64,000 nt of DNA from Bacillota bacterium (GTDB taxonomy: Bacteria > Bacillota > Clostridia > Acetivibrionales > DTU013): the NCBI GenBank assembly GCA_023418915.1, contig JAEZYU010000038.1, positions 62,001 to 126,000 of the forward strand, in the 5' to 3' direction. The notes beneath the pieces were generated by a model. That model saw only the letters and a program-made list of their open reading frames with translations. It ran no database searches and was not told the origin of the DNA. The position numbers and the translations under genes are program-made. Positions 16,918 through 27,500 of the stretch are shown here, in pieces (within the stretch, counting starts at the first letter, position 1; each line of letters starts with the position of its first letter).

Positions 16918-18132
16918 CTACTCGTATCTCAGCGATTCTATCGGATCAAGGTCTGCCGCACGCTTCGCCGGATATACTCCAAATATGAGGCCGAGCGCCA
17001 CAGAACCCAGGAATGCCATCGTGATGACCTTCAGATCGACCACCGGCGGTATTTTGATGAGCGACGATATGATACCTCCGGCTATTATACCAAGCAGAAT
17101 ACCAATAAGCCCGCTGATACCGGTCATCAGTATGGATTCGGTAATGAACTGCAGTATGATATCCTTCTTCTGAGCACCCAACGCTTTTCTTATACCTATC
17201 TCCCTGATCCTTTCGCTAACAGAGACCAGCAGAATGTTAACGATTCCTATACCGCCGACTATCAATGTAATAATGGCGATGACAAGTAATATCGACGAAA
17301 CGACACCCAAAACGTCGCTGAACGCTTTCTGGATATCTGCAGAATTCTGTGCCATATATACGTCCTCACTGCCATGTTTCATTTCCAGATATTCAACGAT
17401 CCTTTTTCCCACATCCCGCAGCTTGTCTTTTTCGACCAGCGTCACATCGATCGATGACAGCCTGTCACTGTTGGGATAGAATTGCTGTACCGTTGTGATA
17501 GGCATATATATTATGGCCGGAATCATATCGCTTTCCATAACACCTTCGAACATGTTCTCCCCGCTGCTCATGATCCCGATTATTTTAAGCTGTATCGTCG
17601 AACCGGATGAGTTTTTCAGTGAGATCGTCTCACCGGTAACATCCTGTCCTTCCTTGAAGTACTTTTTTACAAAAAGCTCATCGACAATGACAGATTTTGC
17701 CCTTTTTGAAACATCAAAATCGTTTATAAAACGGCCATATTTCATTTCGATAAGTGCAAAGTTTTTAAACTGAGATGACACACCAAGAATCACAGCATCC
17801 TTTGTTTTGTCTCCGATACGCAGGGACCCGCTTTTTTGGATACTGGTTGCGATATTCTTTATTTCCGGCGCTGCCTCCTTAACATATTCCATATCCTTGA
17901 GAGTCAGCCAGTCTCTTTTGTCGACATTGAAATTCTTATATGTGATGCTTATTGTATTTGCCCCGATTTTTTCAAACTGGGCGTTCATATAATTTTCTGT
18001 AGCGCTTCCAAGAGCCATGATCGTTATGATGGAGAATACACCCATCACTATCCCGAGCATAGTTAGGATCGAACGCAGTTTATTTGATTTCAGGCTGTCC
18101 AGAGCCTGAATGAAGCTTTCGGAAAAATTCAT
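16918..18132 (-). CDS. MacB-like ABC transporter permease
   Basis: 404 residues with the MacB topology. There is one membrane helix near residue 20-45 (LRSILTMLGIVMGVFSIITI), an extracytoplasmic MacB_PCD domain to about 275, and three C-terminal helices carrying the FtsX domain (LVSVSERIREIGIRKALGA, the coupling helix with its E-I-G-I-R-K-A-x-G-A motif). Its ATPase is encoded two genes upstream and the HlyD/MacA-like adaptor directly upstream (23-bp gap). Together they form a tripartite-like exporter for peptides or drugs, or a mechanotransmission pump in the outer leaflet. It is the last gene of the operon. Confidence 0.92.
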   Translation of the reverse strand: MNFSESFIQALDSLKSNKLRSILTMLGIVMGVFSIITIMALGSATENYMNAQFEKIGANTISITYKNFNVDKRDWLTLKDMEYVKEAAPEIKNIATSIQKSGSLRIGDKTKDAVILGVSSQFKNFALIEMKYGRFINDFDVSKRAKSVIVDELFVKKYFKEGQDVTGETISLKNSSGSTIQLKIIGIMSSGENMFEGVMESDMIPAIIYMPITTVQQFYPNSDRLSSIDVTLVEKDKLRDVGKRIVEYLEMKHGSEDVYMAQNSADIQKAFSDVLGVVSSILLVIAIITLIVGGIGIVNILLVSVSERIREIGIRKALGAQKKDIILQFITESILMTGISGLIGILLGIIAGGIISSLIKIPPVVDLKVITMAFLGSVALGLIFGVYPAKRAADLDPIESLRYE

Positions 18133-18155
18133 GTGTATACCTCACTTCTTTCCGA

Positions 18156-19418
18156 TCATTTTTTTATCCTGACCCGCATCCCGTCACTGTAGCTTGGCTG
18201 GGGATCCAGAACTATAAGCTCTCCTTCACTCAGTCCATCGAGAATCTCAACGTTCATGTCTGAATTTATCCCTACCTTTACCTGTCGCTGATGTATTTTA
18301 TTAGTGTTTTCATCTATTACAAACACCATCATGTTGTCATCCTTATCCGGAGTGATCGCTTCCATCGGTGCCAGCAGTACTCCTCTCCTGTCTATCGTAG
18401 CTATCTCGCATGTAACATTAAGTCCGGGCTTGACACCGTCTGCTCCGTCTATGCTTATCAATACCTCGACCACCGTTTCATTTCCGTTAGACGTCATGTT
18501 CGTCACTGCAACAGGAGAAATGCTTTTGACAGCGCCTGATATTTCAGTATCCCTATCGATCGCATCTCCAGTCACCTTTACCTTCTGTCCGACTGCCACA
18601 CTCTTTATGTCATACTCATTTATCTTGGCTCTGATCTGGAGCTTATCCGGGTCTATGACCTTGTATACAGGCTGCATGCTGCTGGTATATGCTCCCTCCC
18701 GCACTCCGACGCCGGCAATTATTCCATCGATGGAGGCTTTACACTGCTCGTTTATATCATTTATCTTCTTTTCCAAATCAGCAATCTGGATATCAATAAC
18801 CTTTATACTTTCCTCCGCAGTCTTTTGGGAATTTTTTCTGCTCTCGACTGCGGTTTCATAAGCCAGCTTTGCATTTTTCAGTCCGCTCATTCCGGAATCC
18901 GCTTCCTTAAACGCTTTTTCAGACATGTCGAGCTCCGCCTTCGAGATGGCATTGGCTTCATACAGAGCTTTATTATCTTCATAGGTCTTTTTCGCGTCAT
19001 TATAGTTTCTTTCAGCGGCCTTCAGATTGTTTTGGGCTCTTTCGACCTCAGCATCCATCACCTTTGAGTCCAGTGATATCTGCTGTGTATTCCTGTTTAT
19101 CCTTAAGGTCTCCAACTGAGATTGAAGAGCAGCCATATCGACCTCCATCATCTGCTGGCCGCGGGTCACATGCTGGCCTTCCTCGATCATGACTCTTGTC
19201 ACCTTGAGCGGTGTATCAAAATAAACCTCTGATTTCTCTACTTCCTCTATTACACCGTCTGCAGAGATATAAGAGGAGAGATCACCCTTTTGTATTACCG
19301 AAGCATCTACGCTGACAGCGCTTGCTCCTCCCGAACCTATTGCTCTCAATACTCCGGCTGTGATCAATATGGCAATAACCGTAACTAATGTAACACCTGT
19401 AATAACTTTCTTTTTCAT
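18156..19418 (-). CDS. HlyD/MacA-like periplasmic-adaptor-type subunit
   Basis: 420 residues. It has an N-terminal signal anchor (VITGVTLVTVIAILITAGVL), then a lipoyl half-motif (VTRVMIEEGQHVTRGQQMM). A long coiled-coil hairpin covers about 105-235 (VERAQNNLKAAERNYNDAKK and the returning helix). The second lipoyl half (ASIDGIIAGVGVREGAYTS) and a beta-barrel plus membrane-proximal domain follow to the end. In a Gram-positive it stays anchored in the membrane and links the MacB-like permease to its substrate. The short gaps on both sides (23 and 102 bp) place it in the same operon. Confidence 0.9.
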   Translation of the reverse strand: MKKKVITGVTLVTVIAILITAGVLRAIGSGGASAVSVDASVIQKGDLSSYISADGVIEEVEKSEVYFDTPLKVTRVMIEEGQHVTRGQQMMEVDMAALQSQLETLRINRNTQQISLDSKVMDAEVERAQNNLKAAERNYNDAKKTYEDNKALYEANAISKAELDMSEKAFKEADSGMSGLKNAKLAYETAVESRKNSQKTAEESIKVIDIQIADLEKKINDINEQCKASIDGIIAGVGVREGAYTSSMQPVYKVIDPDKLQIRAKINEYDIKSVAVGQKVKVTGDAIDRDTEISGAVKSISPVAVTNMTSNGNETVVEVLISIDGADGVKPGLNVTCEIATIDRRGVLLAPMEAITPDKDDNMMVFVIDENTNKIHQRQVKVGINSDMNVEILDGLSEGELIVLDPQPSYSDGMRVRIKK

Positions 19419-19520
19419 TATAATACCTCCACAAAATGTCTGTCCCTCTGTCTTACGCAGTCATGATTTACCTGCCTGCAAAAAAAGCGATAATAGTATG
19501 CGGAATATATACACCGTAAA

Positions 19521-20270
19521 CTATTGTAAAAGCTGAAGTGCTGCAGGCATACTGAATATGCCGTAGATCAAGCCTATTATAAATACTGTGGCTGTCACAA
19601 TATAAACATGCTTTTTCTTCAATTCACTGACCGCAGTAAAGCCGATCGCCATTACAGCAAATCTCCAAATGGCAAATATATCAAGGCCAACCAACAACCC
19701 GAAAAGATACGGATTTGTCTCTTCAGGTGCCACGAGCGATCCAAGGCTTGTCAATGAAGCCGACTGATGAAGGCTGCCGGTAATATATGATATCGGAATC
19801 AGTATCAGATAATACAGCACCATGATAATATTGGCATGCACTGCTACGGAAAGATAAGCCTTAAAGCTTCCTTTGCCCCCCATTACCTTTAATATCGCAA
19901 AAAATATCAGTGCTATTATGGGAAGGCCTGCCCATGCACCAAACGGTGCGCCGACAAGTCCGCCTACTATGCTGGCGGGCATGCTTGCTTCTATCATTTC
20001 CGGAGTCATTTCAAAGCCAAACGATTCCATATAATCCGATTGTGACAACATCGTCTTTCGCAAAAAATCTTCATACAGAGGCATTCTGGCTATAAATGGG
20101 AGAACTATCGCAACGCCGCCGGCAATCAACCAAAAAAGTACCCTTGGCTTTTGGGCCAGCTCCTCCATCAGTCTGCCCGGTGATGTGAACAGCCATAATA
20201 CCCTTGTGAAGAAGCCCGGCCTTTTAACTGCAACCTTATCACTCATATTCTGGACCTGAATTTCCGACAT
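19521..20270 (-). CDS. Yip1-family polytopic membrane protein
   Basis: 249 residues with an N-terminal cytoplasmic stretch (FTRVLWLFTSPGRLMEELAQKP, the usual Yip1 opening), then five hydrophobic segments. The middle contains MGGKGSFKAYLSVAVHANI and the end LKKKHVYIVTATVFIIG. This is the bacterial Yip1-domain pattern. The start ATG at 20270 follows AGAGG by 8 nt. It lies between the ATPase and adaptor genes of a MacAB-like exporter; its job there is not established. It may be an accessory membrane subunit. Confidence 0.8.
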   Translation of the reverse strand: MSEIQVQNMSDKVAVKRPGFFTRVLWLFTSPGRLMEELAQKPRVLFWLIAGGVAIVLPFIARMPLYEDFLRKTMLSQSDYMESFGFEMTPEMIEASMPASIVGGLVGAPFGAWAGLPIIALIFFAILKVMGGKGSFKAYLSVAVHANIIMVLYYLILIPISYITGSLHQSASLTSLGSLVAPEETNPYLFGLLVGLDIFAIWRFAVMAIGFTAVSELKKKHVYIVTATVFIIGLIYGIFSMPAALQLLQ

Positions 20271-20342
20271 ATCATCAACCTCTTTCTCTAATAACTGAAT
20301 AATTTCATAAGAGTACTCCCTCCCGTATTGTCGAGGGAATCG

Positions 20343-21077
20343 TCAAACAACTGCCTGAGCCTTTATTTTTCTGATAAGATCTCTGGCGTCGATGGGTTTT
20401 GGCACCTTTTCATCATTTATCAGAAAACCGTCTCTGAATCTGATGATCCTCTTTGTATGCTCTGCTATATCCGGCTCGTGTGTTACAAGAATTATCGTAA
20501 CACCTTCTCTGTTCAATTCTTGAAACACAGCCATTATTTCCTCTCCTGAAGCGGTATCAAGATTTCCTGTAGGTTCGTCGGCAAGCAAAATAGCAGGATC
20601 GTTAACAAGAGCTCTTGCAATAGCGACCCTCTGCTTCTGTCCGCCGGACAGCTCGTTGGGCCTGTGGTCCATCCTATCTGCAAGGCTTACCCTGTCAAGC
20701 GCCTCAAGTGCCTTCTCTCTGCGCTCTTTTTTACTTGCCCCGGCATATATCATAGGAAGCTCGACATTATGCAGAGCGGTCATCTTCGGAAGCAGATTGA
20801 ATGACTGGAACACAAAACCGATCTTTTTGTTGCGTATTTTCGCAAGCTCAGAATCATCCAATTCAGATATATTAACGCCATCCAGCTCATAATATCCGCC
20901 TGTCGATCTGTCAAGACATCCGATGATATTCATAAGAGTGGATTTGCCTGATCCTGAGGGGCCCATGACAGATACGAACTCACCTTCATTTATGCCTACA
21001 TTGACATTTTTCAAGGCCTCCACCAGTATCTTTCCCGTGTCATAGATTTTCCCGATGTTTTCCATTTTAATGATCAT
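20343..21077 (-). CDS. MacB/LolD-type ABC transporter ATPase
   Basis: 244 residues. Walker A GPSGSGKST near residue 40, Q-loop FVFQSFNLLPKM, signature LSGGQKQR near 143, Walker B ILLADEPTG near 160, and the H-loop VTHEPDIA. Phe-Gln-Ser-Phe-Asn-Leu-Leu and the LSGGQKQRVAIARAL block are typical of the MacB/LolD/FtsE family. It energises the permease encoded at 16918-18132. The operon order is ATPase, Yip1, adaptor, permease. A purine-rich AAAGGA lies 10 nt before the ATG. Two direct repeats upstream (21145-21176) may regulate it. Confidence 0.94.
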   Translation of the reverse strand: MIIKMENIGKIYDTGKILVEALKNVNVGINEGEFVSVMGPSGSGKSTLMNIIGCLDRSTGGYYELDGVNISELDDSELAKIRNKKIGFVFQSFNLLPKMTALHNVELPMIYAGASKKERREKALEALDRVSLADRMDHRPNELSGGQKQRVAIARALVNDPAILLADEPTGNLDTASGEEIMAVFQELNREGVTIILVTHEPDIAEHTKRIIRFRDGFLINDEKVPKPIDARDLIRKIKAQAVV

Positions 21078-21144
21078 GATAAAGCCATCCTTTATATTTG
21101 TTGATTATTATGACATTTTGCTTCTCACAATAGCTGTAATCATT

Positions 21145-21176
21145 TCATTGATTTATTACGTTCAAATCATTGATTT
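21145..21176. repeat. Paired direct repeats upstream of the ABC export operon
   Basis: TCATTGATTT occurs at 21145-21154 and 21167-21176, a period of 22 bp or about two helical turns. The second copy lies inside the 13-bp perfect palindrome AAATCATTGATTT (21164-21176). They lie 70-100 bp upstream of the ATPase start and could be a regulator's binding sites. The rest of the 223-bp gap shows no gene and no good -35/-10 pair. Confidence 0.4.
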
Positions 21177-21300
21177 TGTCTTGTGAAATGTTAATTTTGT
21201 ATCAAAACCATAATAAGCTGTACGAAATGTCATATTCAGGTTCTGAAATGACTTTTGCAGCGGCAGCATTTCAACGAGGCGTTAGATATTACTACCCTCA

Positions 21301-22239
21301 TTACTTTATATATATATCGAAATACTTCATTGCATCATGTATGTCGCGGCTTATCTGGGCTGATAATTCATCAGCATTCCTGAACCTTATCTCTTCTCTG
21401 AGCTTCGAAAGAAAAAATACTTCTATGCTGTTTCTATAGATATCTTCATCAAAATCAAGTATATGTGTTTCAATACTTATTCCGGGCATTTTCCCAAAGG
21501 TCGGATTTAGGCCAACATTTGTAAGACTGTTGTATACGCTGCCTTTATATAGTGTCTTTGTTATATATACTCCATTGCTTGGCATTACCAGATAAGCCTC
21601 CGGATGCAGGTTGGCAGTCGGAAAACCTATTCTTCTGCCAAGCCGTTTTCCATCCATCACCTCTCCTGTAATCGAATAGTGTCTTCCAAGAAGCTTAAAT
21701 ACATTCTCCATATCACCTTTTAAAACATAATCCCGTATTGCAGTGCTGCTGACCAATTCGGAATTGACCATGACAGGCGGGGTAATCATGACCCTAAAAC
21801 TATATTTTTCACCAAGCTGCCTCAGCAACTCCGCATCACCCTGTCCCATATATCCGAATTTGTAGTTGAAGCCAGCCACCACAAGCTGCGCACCCAGCTT
21901 CTCCAGCAATATCTTCTTTACAAAATGCTCAGGTTCCATTCTTGAATAATTTTCATCAAACTCGTCAAAATATAAAAAATCCAGTTGCGTTTCACCAAGA
22001 ATCTGTATTCTCTTGCCAACCGTGGTTAACAAGGGAGTAAAAAGCTTTTTTCTTATTATGTTTTCCGGGTGCTTTGTAAATGTATAAACAACTGATTGCA
22101 GGCGATCGAGCCTGGCTTCACTGATAAGTGTGCTGACAAGCGCCATATGTCCTACATGCAGACCATCGAAATTGCCAAGTCCAACAGCTGTTGAGCGTTT
22201 CTCAAATTTTACGTCATCGACTCCAAAAATAGTTTTCAC
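21301..22239 (-). CDS. ribF: Bifunctional riboflavin kinase / FAD synthetase
   Basis: 312 residues. The N-terminal FMN adenylyltransferase has the nucleotidyl-transfer motif VGLGNFDGLHVGHMALV near residue 20 and FNYKFGYMGQGD near 125. The C-terminal riboflavin kinase has GKRLGRRIGFPTANLHPE near 180 and NVGLNPTFG near 225. It makes FMN then FAD. The start is GTG at 22239, with GGGG 9 nt upstream; the ATG at 22254 in the same frame is an alternative. It follows truB after 16 bp. rpsO, often next in this gene order, is absent, and the block ends here. Confidence 0.93.
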   Translation of the reverse strand: MKTIFGVDDVKFEKRSTAVGLGNFDGLHVGHMALVSTLISEARLDRLQSVVYTFTKHPENIIRKKLFTPLLTTVGKRIQILGETQLDFLYFDEFDENYSRMEPEHFVKKILLEKLGAQLVVAGFNYKFGYMGQGDAELLRQLGEKYSFRVMITPPVMVNSELVSSTAIRDYVLKGDMENVFKLLGRHYSITGEVMDGKRLGRRIGFPTANLHPEAYLVMPSNGVYITKTLYKGSVYNSLTNVGLNPTFGKMPGISIETHILDFDEDIYRNSIEVFFLSKLREEIRFRNADELSAQISRDIHDAMKYFDIYIK

Positions 22240-22270
22240 TTCTACTGACCCCATCCATATTTATAATGCC

Positions 22271-23161
22271 CTAAAAGAACTTTCTCACTTTTAAATATTT
22301 CCCGCTTTTTGTGTTTATAATCGTTCCTATTGCTATAAAATCGCCACTGCTTCCATATACTCGCATAATGCCGCCCTGTGCGTCATTATTGCGCAAGGGT
22401 ATGTGCATGCCATTTCTGAACTTCCTTTCAGTTTCTTCATCAAGAACATAATTTTCAAGGTTGCTGAAAATCCGGTCAACACCGGCAACAATCTCTTTTA
22501 TTGTACCTTCTTCCCTTCTTCTTGCCAACTCCTCCAGCGTTACAGAATCCAATATATCAAACGGACCTGCCCGCAGCCTCAGCAAAAAGGACATACATCC
22601 GCCGCAGCCAAGTCTTTCACCAATATCGGCGCATAATGTCCTTATGTAAGTTCCCTTTGAGCAATGAACATCAATCAGGACTTTTACGCCATCCGTTCTG
22701 TCAATATGGATCACCTTGACAGAGTATATCTCAACTTCTCTTTTTTTCCTTTCAATCTCCACACCCTCTCTGGCAAGTTCATAGAGCCTCTTCCCATCGA
22801 TTCTTATTGCCGAATGCATGGGTGGGAGCTGGTTATATTTCCCTTCAAAGGAAGAAATCGCTTCTTCAATTTGATTGTCAGTCGCATCCGGTGTACTTGA
22901 GGACAGAATCCTGCCCGTGGTGTCCTGTGTATCTGTGGCGATACCTAAGGTCAACTCAGTTCTGTATAGCTTTTCCTTGTCTGCTAAAAACTCGACAGCT
23001 TTTGTTGCCCGACCGGCACAAACAGGCAGAACACCGGCTGCCATCGGATCAAGCGTCCCCGCATGTCCGACCTTTCTGATGCCGGTTATTCCGCGCAAGA
23101 GCGCCACCACATCAAAAGAAGTCATACCGGGAGGCTTTAGCACATTTATTATTCCATCCAT
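22271..23161 (-). CDS. truB: tRNA pseudouridine(55) synthase
   Basis: 296 residues. The catalytic Asp38 is in GHAGTLDPMAAG, preceded by INVLKPPGMTSFDVV. KGTYIRTLCADIGE near 165 is a second family signature. A PUA-like tail at 255-296 ends SGKYLKVRKFF. It converts U55 of the T-loop in most tRNAs to pseudouridine. The start ATG is 2 bp after the nrnA stop, so the genes are coupled. Confidence 0.96.
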   Translation of the reverse strand: MDGIINVLKPPGMTSFDVVALLRGITGIRKVGHAGTLDPMAAGVLPVCAGRATKAVEFLADKEKLYRTELTLGIATDTQDTTGRILSSSTPDATDNQIEEAISSFEGKYNQLPPMHSAIRIDGKRLYELAREGVEIERKKREVEIYSVKVIHIDRTDGVKVLIDVHCSKGTYIRTLCADIGERLGCGGCMSFLLRLRAGPFDILDSVTLEELARRREEGTIKEIVAGVDRIFSNLENYVLDEETERKFRNGMHIPLRNNDAQGGIMRVYGSSGDFIAIGTIINTKSGKYLKVRKFF

Positions 23162-23162
23162 C

Positions 23163-24119
23163 TCACAGCATTCCCTTTATATCTTTGATCAGCTCTGAAG
23201 CGGCTTTCACCAGTTCGTCGCCTTTTTTTGTAAATCCGGCTGCTCTTTTGTGTCCGCCTCCGTTATGTCTTCTTGCAATCACAGATACATCTACATAATC
23301 GTTGGAACGAAGGCTGACTTTGATGTCACCGTTATCCATTTCCCTTAGCACGGCTGCTGCCTCTACTCCTCTGATATTCCTCGCCGTATTGATAATGCCG
23401 TCGTTGTCATCTTCTGAAGCTCCTGATCTCTTTAACGCTTCCTGAGATAGAATCATAACAGCTATTTTCCCACTTTCATACAGCTTAAGTGAGTTAATTG
23501 CTTCGCCTGTCAATTTGACCCTTCCCAGTGTTGTAGTCTCAAATATGCTTTTTGATATCTCTGCCGAATCTACACCCGTCTTCAGGAGCTCGGAACAGAT
23601 AATTAGCGTCTCAGGAGTCGTATTGCTGTATCTGAAGCCTCCTGTATCTGAGGTTATCGCTGTGTAAAGACATATCGCAGCGTCCTTATCTGGCTTGATG
23701 TCCATTTGCTCCAGCAGCCTGAATATTATTTCACCGGTTGCAGACGCAGATGTATTTACATGGTCATGCAATGCAAAGCCGTTATTTGTAGGATGGTGAT
23801 CGATATTGGCAGTAATAGGCGCTTTATCAAAAATAGCTCTTCTGGAACCAAGTCTTCCAATATCACCACAATCCAATGCAATTGCCATGTCATATTGCAT
23901 ATCTTGTCCGGAATAAATGCATGACAGCTCCTTTCCGGGTAAAAAGCAGTATGTCTGTGGTATACTCTCCTCCACCAGCACCGATACCTTCTTGCCAGTA
24001 CCTGACAAGACAATCGCCAGTGCAAGTGAAGAGCCAATAGCGTCGCCATCAGCCGATATATGCGGCAGTAATGCTATGTTGTCCGCTTTACTGATCGCTT
24101 CTGCTATCTTTTTCAACAT
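23163..24119 (-). CDS. nrnA: DHH-family oligoribonuclease / pAp phosphatase
   Basis: 318 residues. DHH-domain motifs are LLPHISADGDAIGSSLA near residue 18, ALDCGDIGRLG near 85, IDHHPTNNGFA near 110 and TAITSDTGGFRYSNT near 160. The DHHA1 substrate-binding motif is HNGGGHKRAAGFT near 285. NrnA degrades very short RNAs (nanoRNA) and hydrolyses 3'-phosphoadenosine 5'-phosphate; with c-di-GMP signalling genes in the window it could also clear pGpG, which is inference. It overlaps rbfA by 32 bp. Confidence 0.95.
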   Translation of the reverse strand: MLKKIAEAISKADNIALLPHISADGDAIGSSLALAIVLSGTGKKVSVLVEESIPQTYCFLPGKELSCIYSGQDMQYDMAIALDCGDIGRLGSRRAIFDKAPITANIDHHPTNNGFALHDHVNTSASATGEIIFRLLEQMDIKPDKDAAICLYTAITSDTGGFRYSNTTPETLIICSELLKTGVDSAEISKSIFETTTLGRVKLTGEAINSLKLYESGKIAVMILSQEALKRSGASEDDNDGIINTARNIRGVEAAAVLREMDNGDIKVSLRSNDYVDVSVIARRHNGGGHKRAAGFTKKGDELVKAASELIKDIKGML

Positions 24120-24474
24120 CCTGAGATCCTCTGCTTTCCGCTAAAGTTTCATTTATCAGTTTGTTTAAATATACACCGCGCTCTATAGAGTCATCCATCT
24201 CAAAAATTATCTCAGGTGTATAGCGCAGCTGTATCCGGTGTCCTATCTCACGCCTGATAAACCCGGCTGCACTTTTTAGCCCTCGAAGGGCATCTCTTTT
24301 TTGGTCTTCGTTTCCCAGAACACTTACATAAATTTTCGCATAGCGCAGATCCCTTGTGACATCTGCCGCTGTGACACTTATCATTTTGGGAAGTCTGGGA
24401 TCCTTAAGCTCATTCTGTATGATAGTACTGACCTCTTTTTTTACTTCCTCTGAAATCCTGTCTGTCCTGTCCAT
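24088..24474 (-). CDS. rbfA: 30S ribosome-binding factor A
   Basis: 128 residues of the KH-type RbfA fold: RISEEVKKEVSTIIQNELKD, SVTAADVTRDLRYAKIYVSV, RREIGHRIQLRYTPEIIFEMD. It acts in 30S subunit maturation. The start is ATG at 24474, with GGAG 8 nt upstream; a GTG at 24483 lies in the same frame but in the binding site region. The tail (residues 115-128) is polar and overlaps nrnA. Confidence 0.95.
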   Translation of the reverse strand: MDRTDRISEEVKKEVSTIIQNELKDPRLPKMISVTAADVTRDLRYAKIYVSVLGNEDQKRDALRGLKSAAGFIRREIGHRIQLRYTPEIIFEMDDSIERGVYLNKLINETLAESRGSQDVEKDSRSDQ

Positions 24475-24530
24475 AAAAATCACTCCTTCCGGAACAAGGC
24501 ATGTTTCATGTAATTATGGTGCATCCTTGC

Positions 24531-24571
24531 AAAAAGGCCGGGCAGACAGTATGACCCGCCCGTCCAGCCTT
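24531..24571 (-). terminator. Possible attenuator hairpin between infB and rbfA
   Basis: On the minus strand AAGGC with GGGC pairs with GCCC and GGCCTT, with a small bulge, and then T5. It is in the 116-bp gap after infB. It would reduce, not abolish, read-through into rbfA. Pairing is imperfect, so confidence is moderate. Confidence 0.4.
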
Positions 24572-24590
24572 GTCAGAAGCACCTGCAACA

Positions 24591-27500
24591 TCATTGAGGC
24601 TTTACTTCCTCCATGGTGTACGACTCAATGATGTCGCTCTCTTTGATATCGTTGAACCTCTCGATTGAAAGTCCGCATTCGTAGCCCTGAACAACTTCCT
24701 TCACATCGTCCTTGAAACGCTTAAGCGAAGCCAGACTTCCTTCGTGCACAACTATGCCGTTCCTTATAAGTCTTATATCATTGTTTCTGTTTATCTTGCC
24801 ATCGAGCACATAGCAGCCTGCTATAGTACCAACACCGGAAACCTTGAATATCTGCCTTACCTCAGTATGCCCCAGTACAACTTCTTTAAACGTCGGTTCC
24901 AGCATACCCTTCATGGCAGCTTCTATATCCTCAATTGCATTGTAGATAACTCTGTACATTCTCATATCCACGCCTGCAGTCTGGGCGTACTCGGCCACAT
25001 TGGTACCGGGCCTTACATTGAAGCCTATGATTATTGCATTGGATATGTCGGCAAGTGTAACATCTGACTCTGTTACCGATCCGACACCGCCATGGATTAC
25101 TTTGATCCTAACCTCTTCATTGGACAGCTTCTCCAGCGACTGCTTTACAGCCTCCACAGAGCCCTGGACATCAGCCTTGATAATGATATTGAGATCCTTG
25201 ACCTTGCCCTCCTGTATCTGCTTGAATAAATCATCCAGCGAAACCTTTGACGAAATATTCTGATGCTCTTCTTTCAGCTTGTTCTTACGCTTTTCCACAA
25301 GCTGTCTGGCAATTTTCTCATCCTTAATTGCGTAGAACAGCTCACCAGCCTCCGGCACCTCGGAAAGCCCGAGTATTTCCACAGGAGTAGATGGTCCTGC
25401 ACTTTTGACCGAACTTCCCTTGTCGTCCACCATAGCTCTTATCCTGCCCACAGTGGTGCCGGAAACGATTGAATCTCCAACCTGCAGAGTACCTCTTTGT
25501 ACAAGAACTGTAGCGAGAGGTCCTCTGTTTTTATCGAGCCTGGCTTCTATTACAGTGCCCTTGGCCTGTCTTTCAGGATCAGCCTTGAGCTCCAGTACAT
25601 CCGCTGTCAATAGTACCATTTCAAGCAACTGGTCTATGTTTTGGTGATTCTTTGCCGATATGTCGACACATATGACATCGCCGCCCCATTCTTCCGGCAC
25701 CAGACCATGCTGAGTCAATTCCTGCTTGACTCTGTCCGGATTCGCTCCAGGCTTGTCGATCTTGTTTACAGCAACTATTATCGACACATTTGCAGCTTTT
25801 GCATGGTTTATTGCCTCTACAGTCTGAGGCATGACACCGTCGTCTGCAGCAACAACAAGTATGGCAACATCAGTCACCTGTGCACCTCTTGCTCTCATAG
25901 CAGTAAATGCTTCATGTCCAGGCGTATCAAGGAAGGTAATATTCCTGTCGTTGATCTTTACCATATACGCACCTATGTGCTGCGTGATGCCCCCGGCTTC
26001 ACTCTCTATAACATGGGTCGATCTGATGGCATCAAGTAATGAAGTCTTACCATGATCGACATGACCCATGACAACAACTACCGGTGGTCTCTGTACCAGT
26101 TTTTCAGGATCCTTTTGCTCCGCATCATCAAACAGAATGTCTTCTTCATTTATGACGACTTCCTTTTCGGTCTTTACTCCAAACTCTTCAGCTACGATGG
26201 TGGCGGTATCAAAATCAACCTCCTGGTTCAGAGTGGCCATGATCCCATAGACCATTAGCTTTTTAATGACTTCCGTTGATGTCTTTTTCAGAGCTTCGGC
26301 CAAATCCTTGACAGTGATGCTTTCGGGTATCGTTATAGATGTCAGCACTGCTCTCCTCGGTATGTGCTTGCGTTGCTCCCTGTCTTTCCTCTGCCTGTTC
26401 AGTTTCTTTTTCTTTGTATCTGTATCACTATAAAACTCGTTTAGTATAAAGTCTTCAGAAAGTATCTCCGAAACGCCTTTCTTTTCATGCAGACCGATAT
26501 TTGTCGTCTTTATTTTTTTATTAGTCCTGGATGAAAAGGCTTTAGGAGCTTCTTTTCTCTGTTCTCTTTTAACGTCCTTTACGACATCCTTGCCTATAAA
26601 TTCACGTCTGTTTTCATTTCTCTGTGAACCCTGCTCATCCTTCTGAGCCGTCGTTAAGTCAGGTTTAGGTATATCAAGCTGCTTCCCGCCCGGTCTAAAG
26701 CCTGCGCCCTGAGGCCTTCCGCTTTGAGACTGAGGTCTTCCTCCCTGTGGCCTGCTCCCCTGATACTTCGGTCTGTCGCCTTGAGGTCTGCCGCCCTGAT
26801 ACTGCGGTCTGTCACCCTGGGGTCTGCTTCCCTGATACTGCGGTCTGTCACCTTGAGGTCTGCCGCCTTGATATTGCGGTCTGTCACCTTGAGGTCTGCC
26901 GCCTTGATATTGCGGCCTGTCGCCCTGGGGTCTGCCGCCCTGCGGCCTGCCTCCCTGATACTGCGGTCTATCACTCTGCGGCCTGACGCTTCTCGGTCTA
27001 TCGTTCTGCGCTTGCGGTCTGCCAGTTTGAGACCTGCTGCTTCTTGACCTGTCGGTCTGCGGCGACTTCTTGTCATATGCAGCTTGACCTTTTTCATCTG
27101 TACTTTTATCTTCAGTCCTGGCAATATCCTTCTGCTGTGTACTTGCAGCAGACTTTCTGGCAGCTTCCTTGTCGGCAGCAACCGATTTCATATCGCCTTG
27201 AGTGTTTTGCTTCTCAGCCGTTCTGCCTGCAGTCTGATTTTCCTTGTCAAGCATACTGGTTTCTTCCTTCTGAGGCTTGATTTCCTGGGTTTTTGACCTT
27301 TCTACTTCAGCGGTCTTTACATCATCTGCTGACTTCTTTGTATCCTTAATATTTTCCAGCTTTTTACTTTCTGCCTGTTCAGTCGCCATATCCTTCTTAG
27401 TCACCTTTGTATCGGCTGCAGCATTTGTCTGGAGCTTTCTTTCATCTCCCTGCCCGGCCGTTTCCTTTGCAACCGTATCCTGAGTCGGCTCGACCGCTTC

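Noticed and set aside
26724..27181. Long plus- and minus-strand open frames rich in Arg/Leu/Ser over the infB repeats
   Set aside because: They are other-frame readings of the 36-bp repeats within infB; no binding site or family motif.
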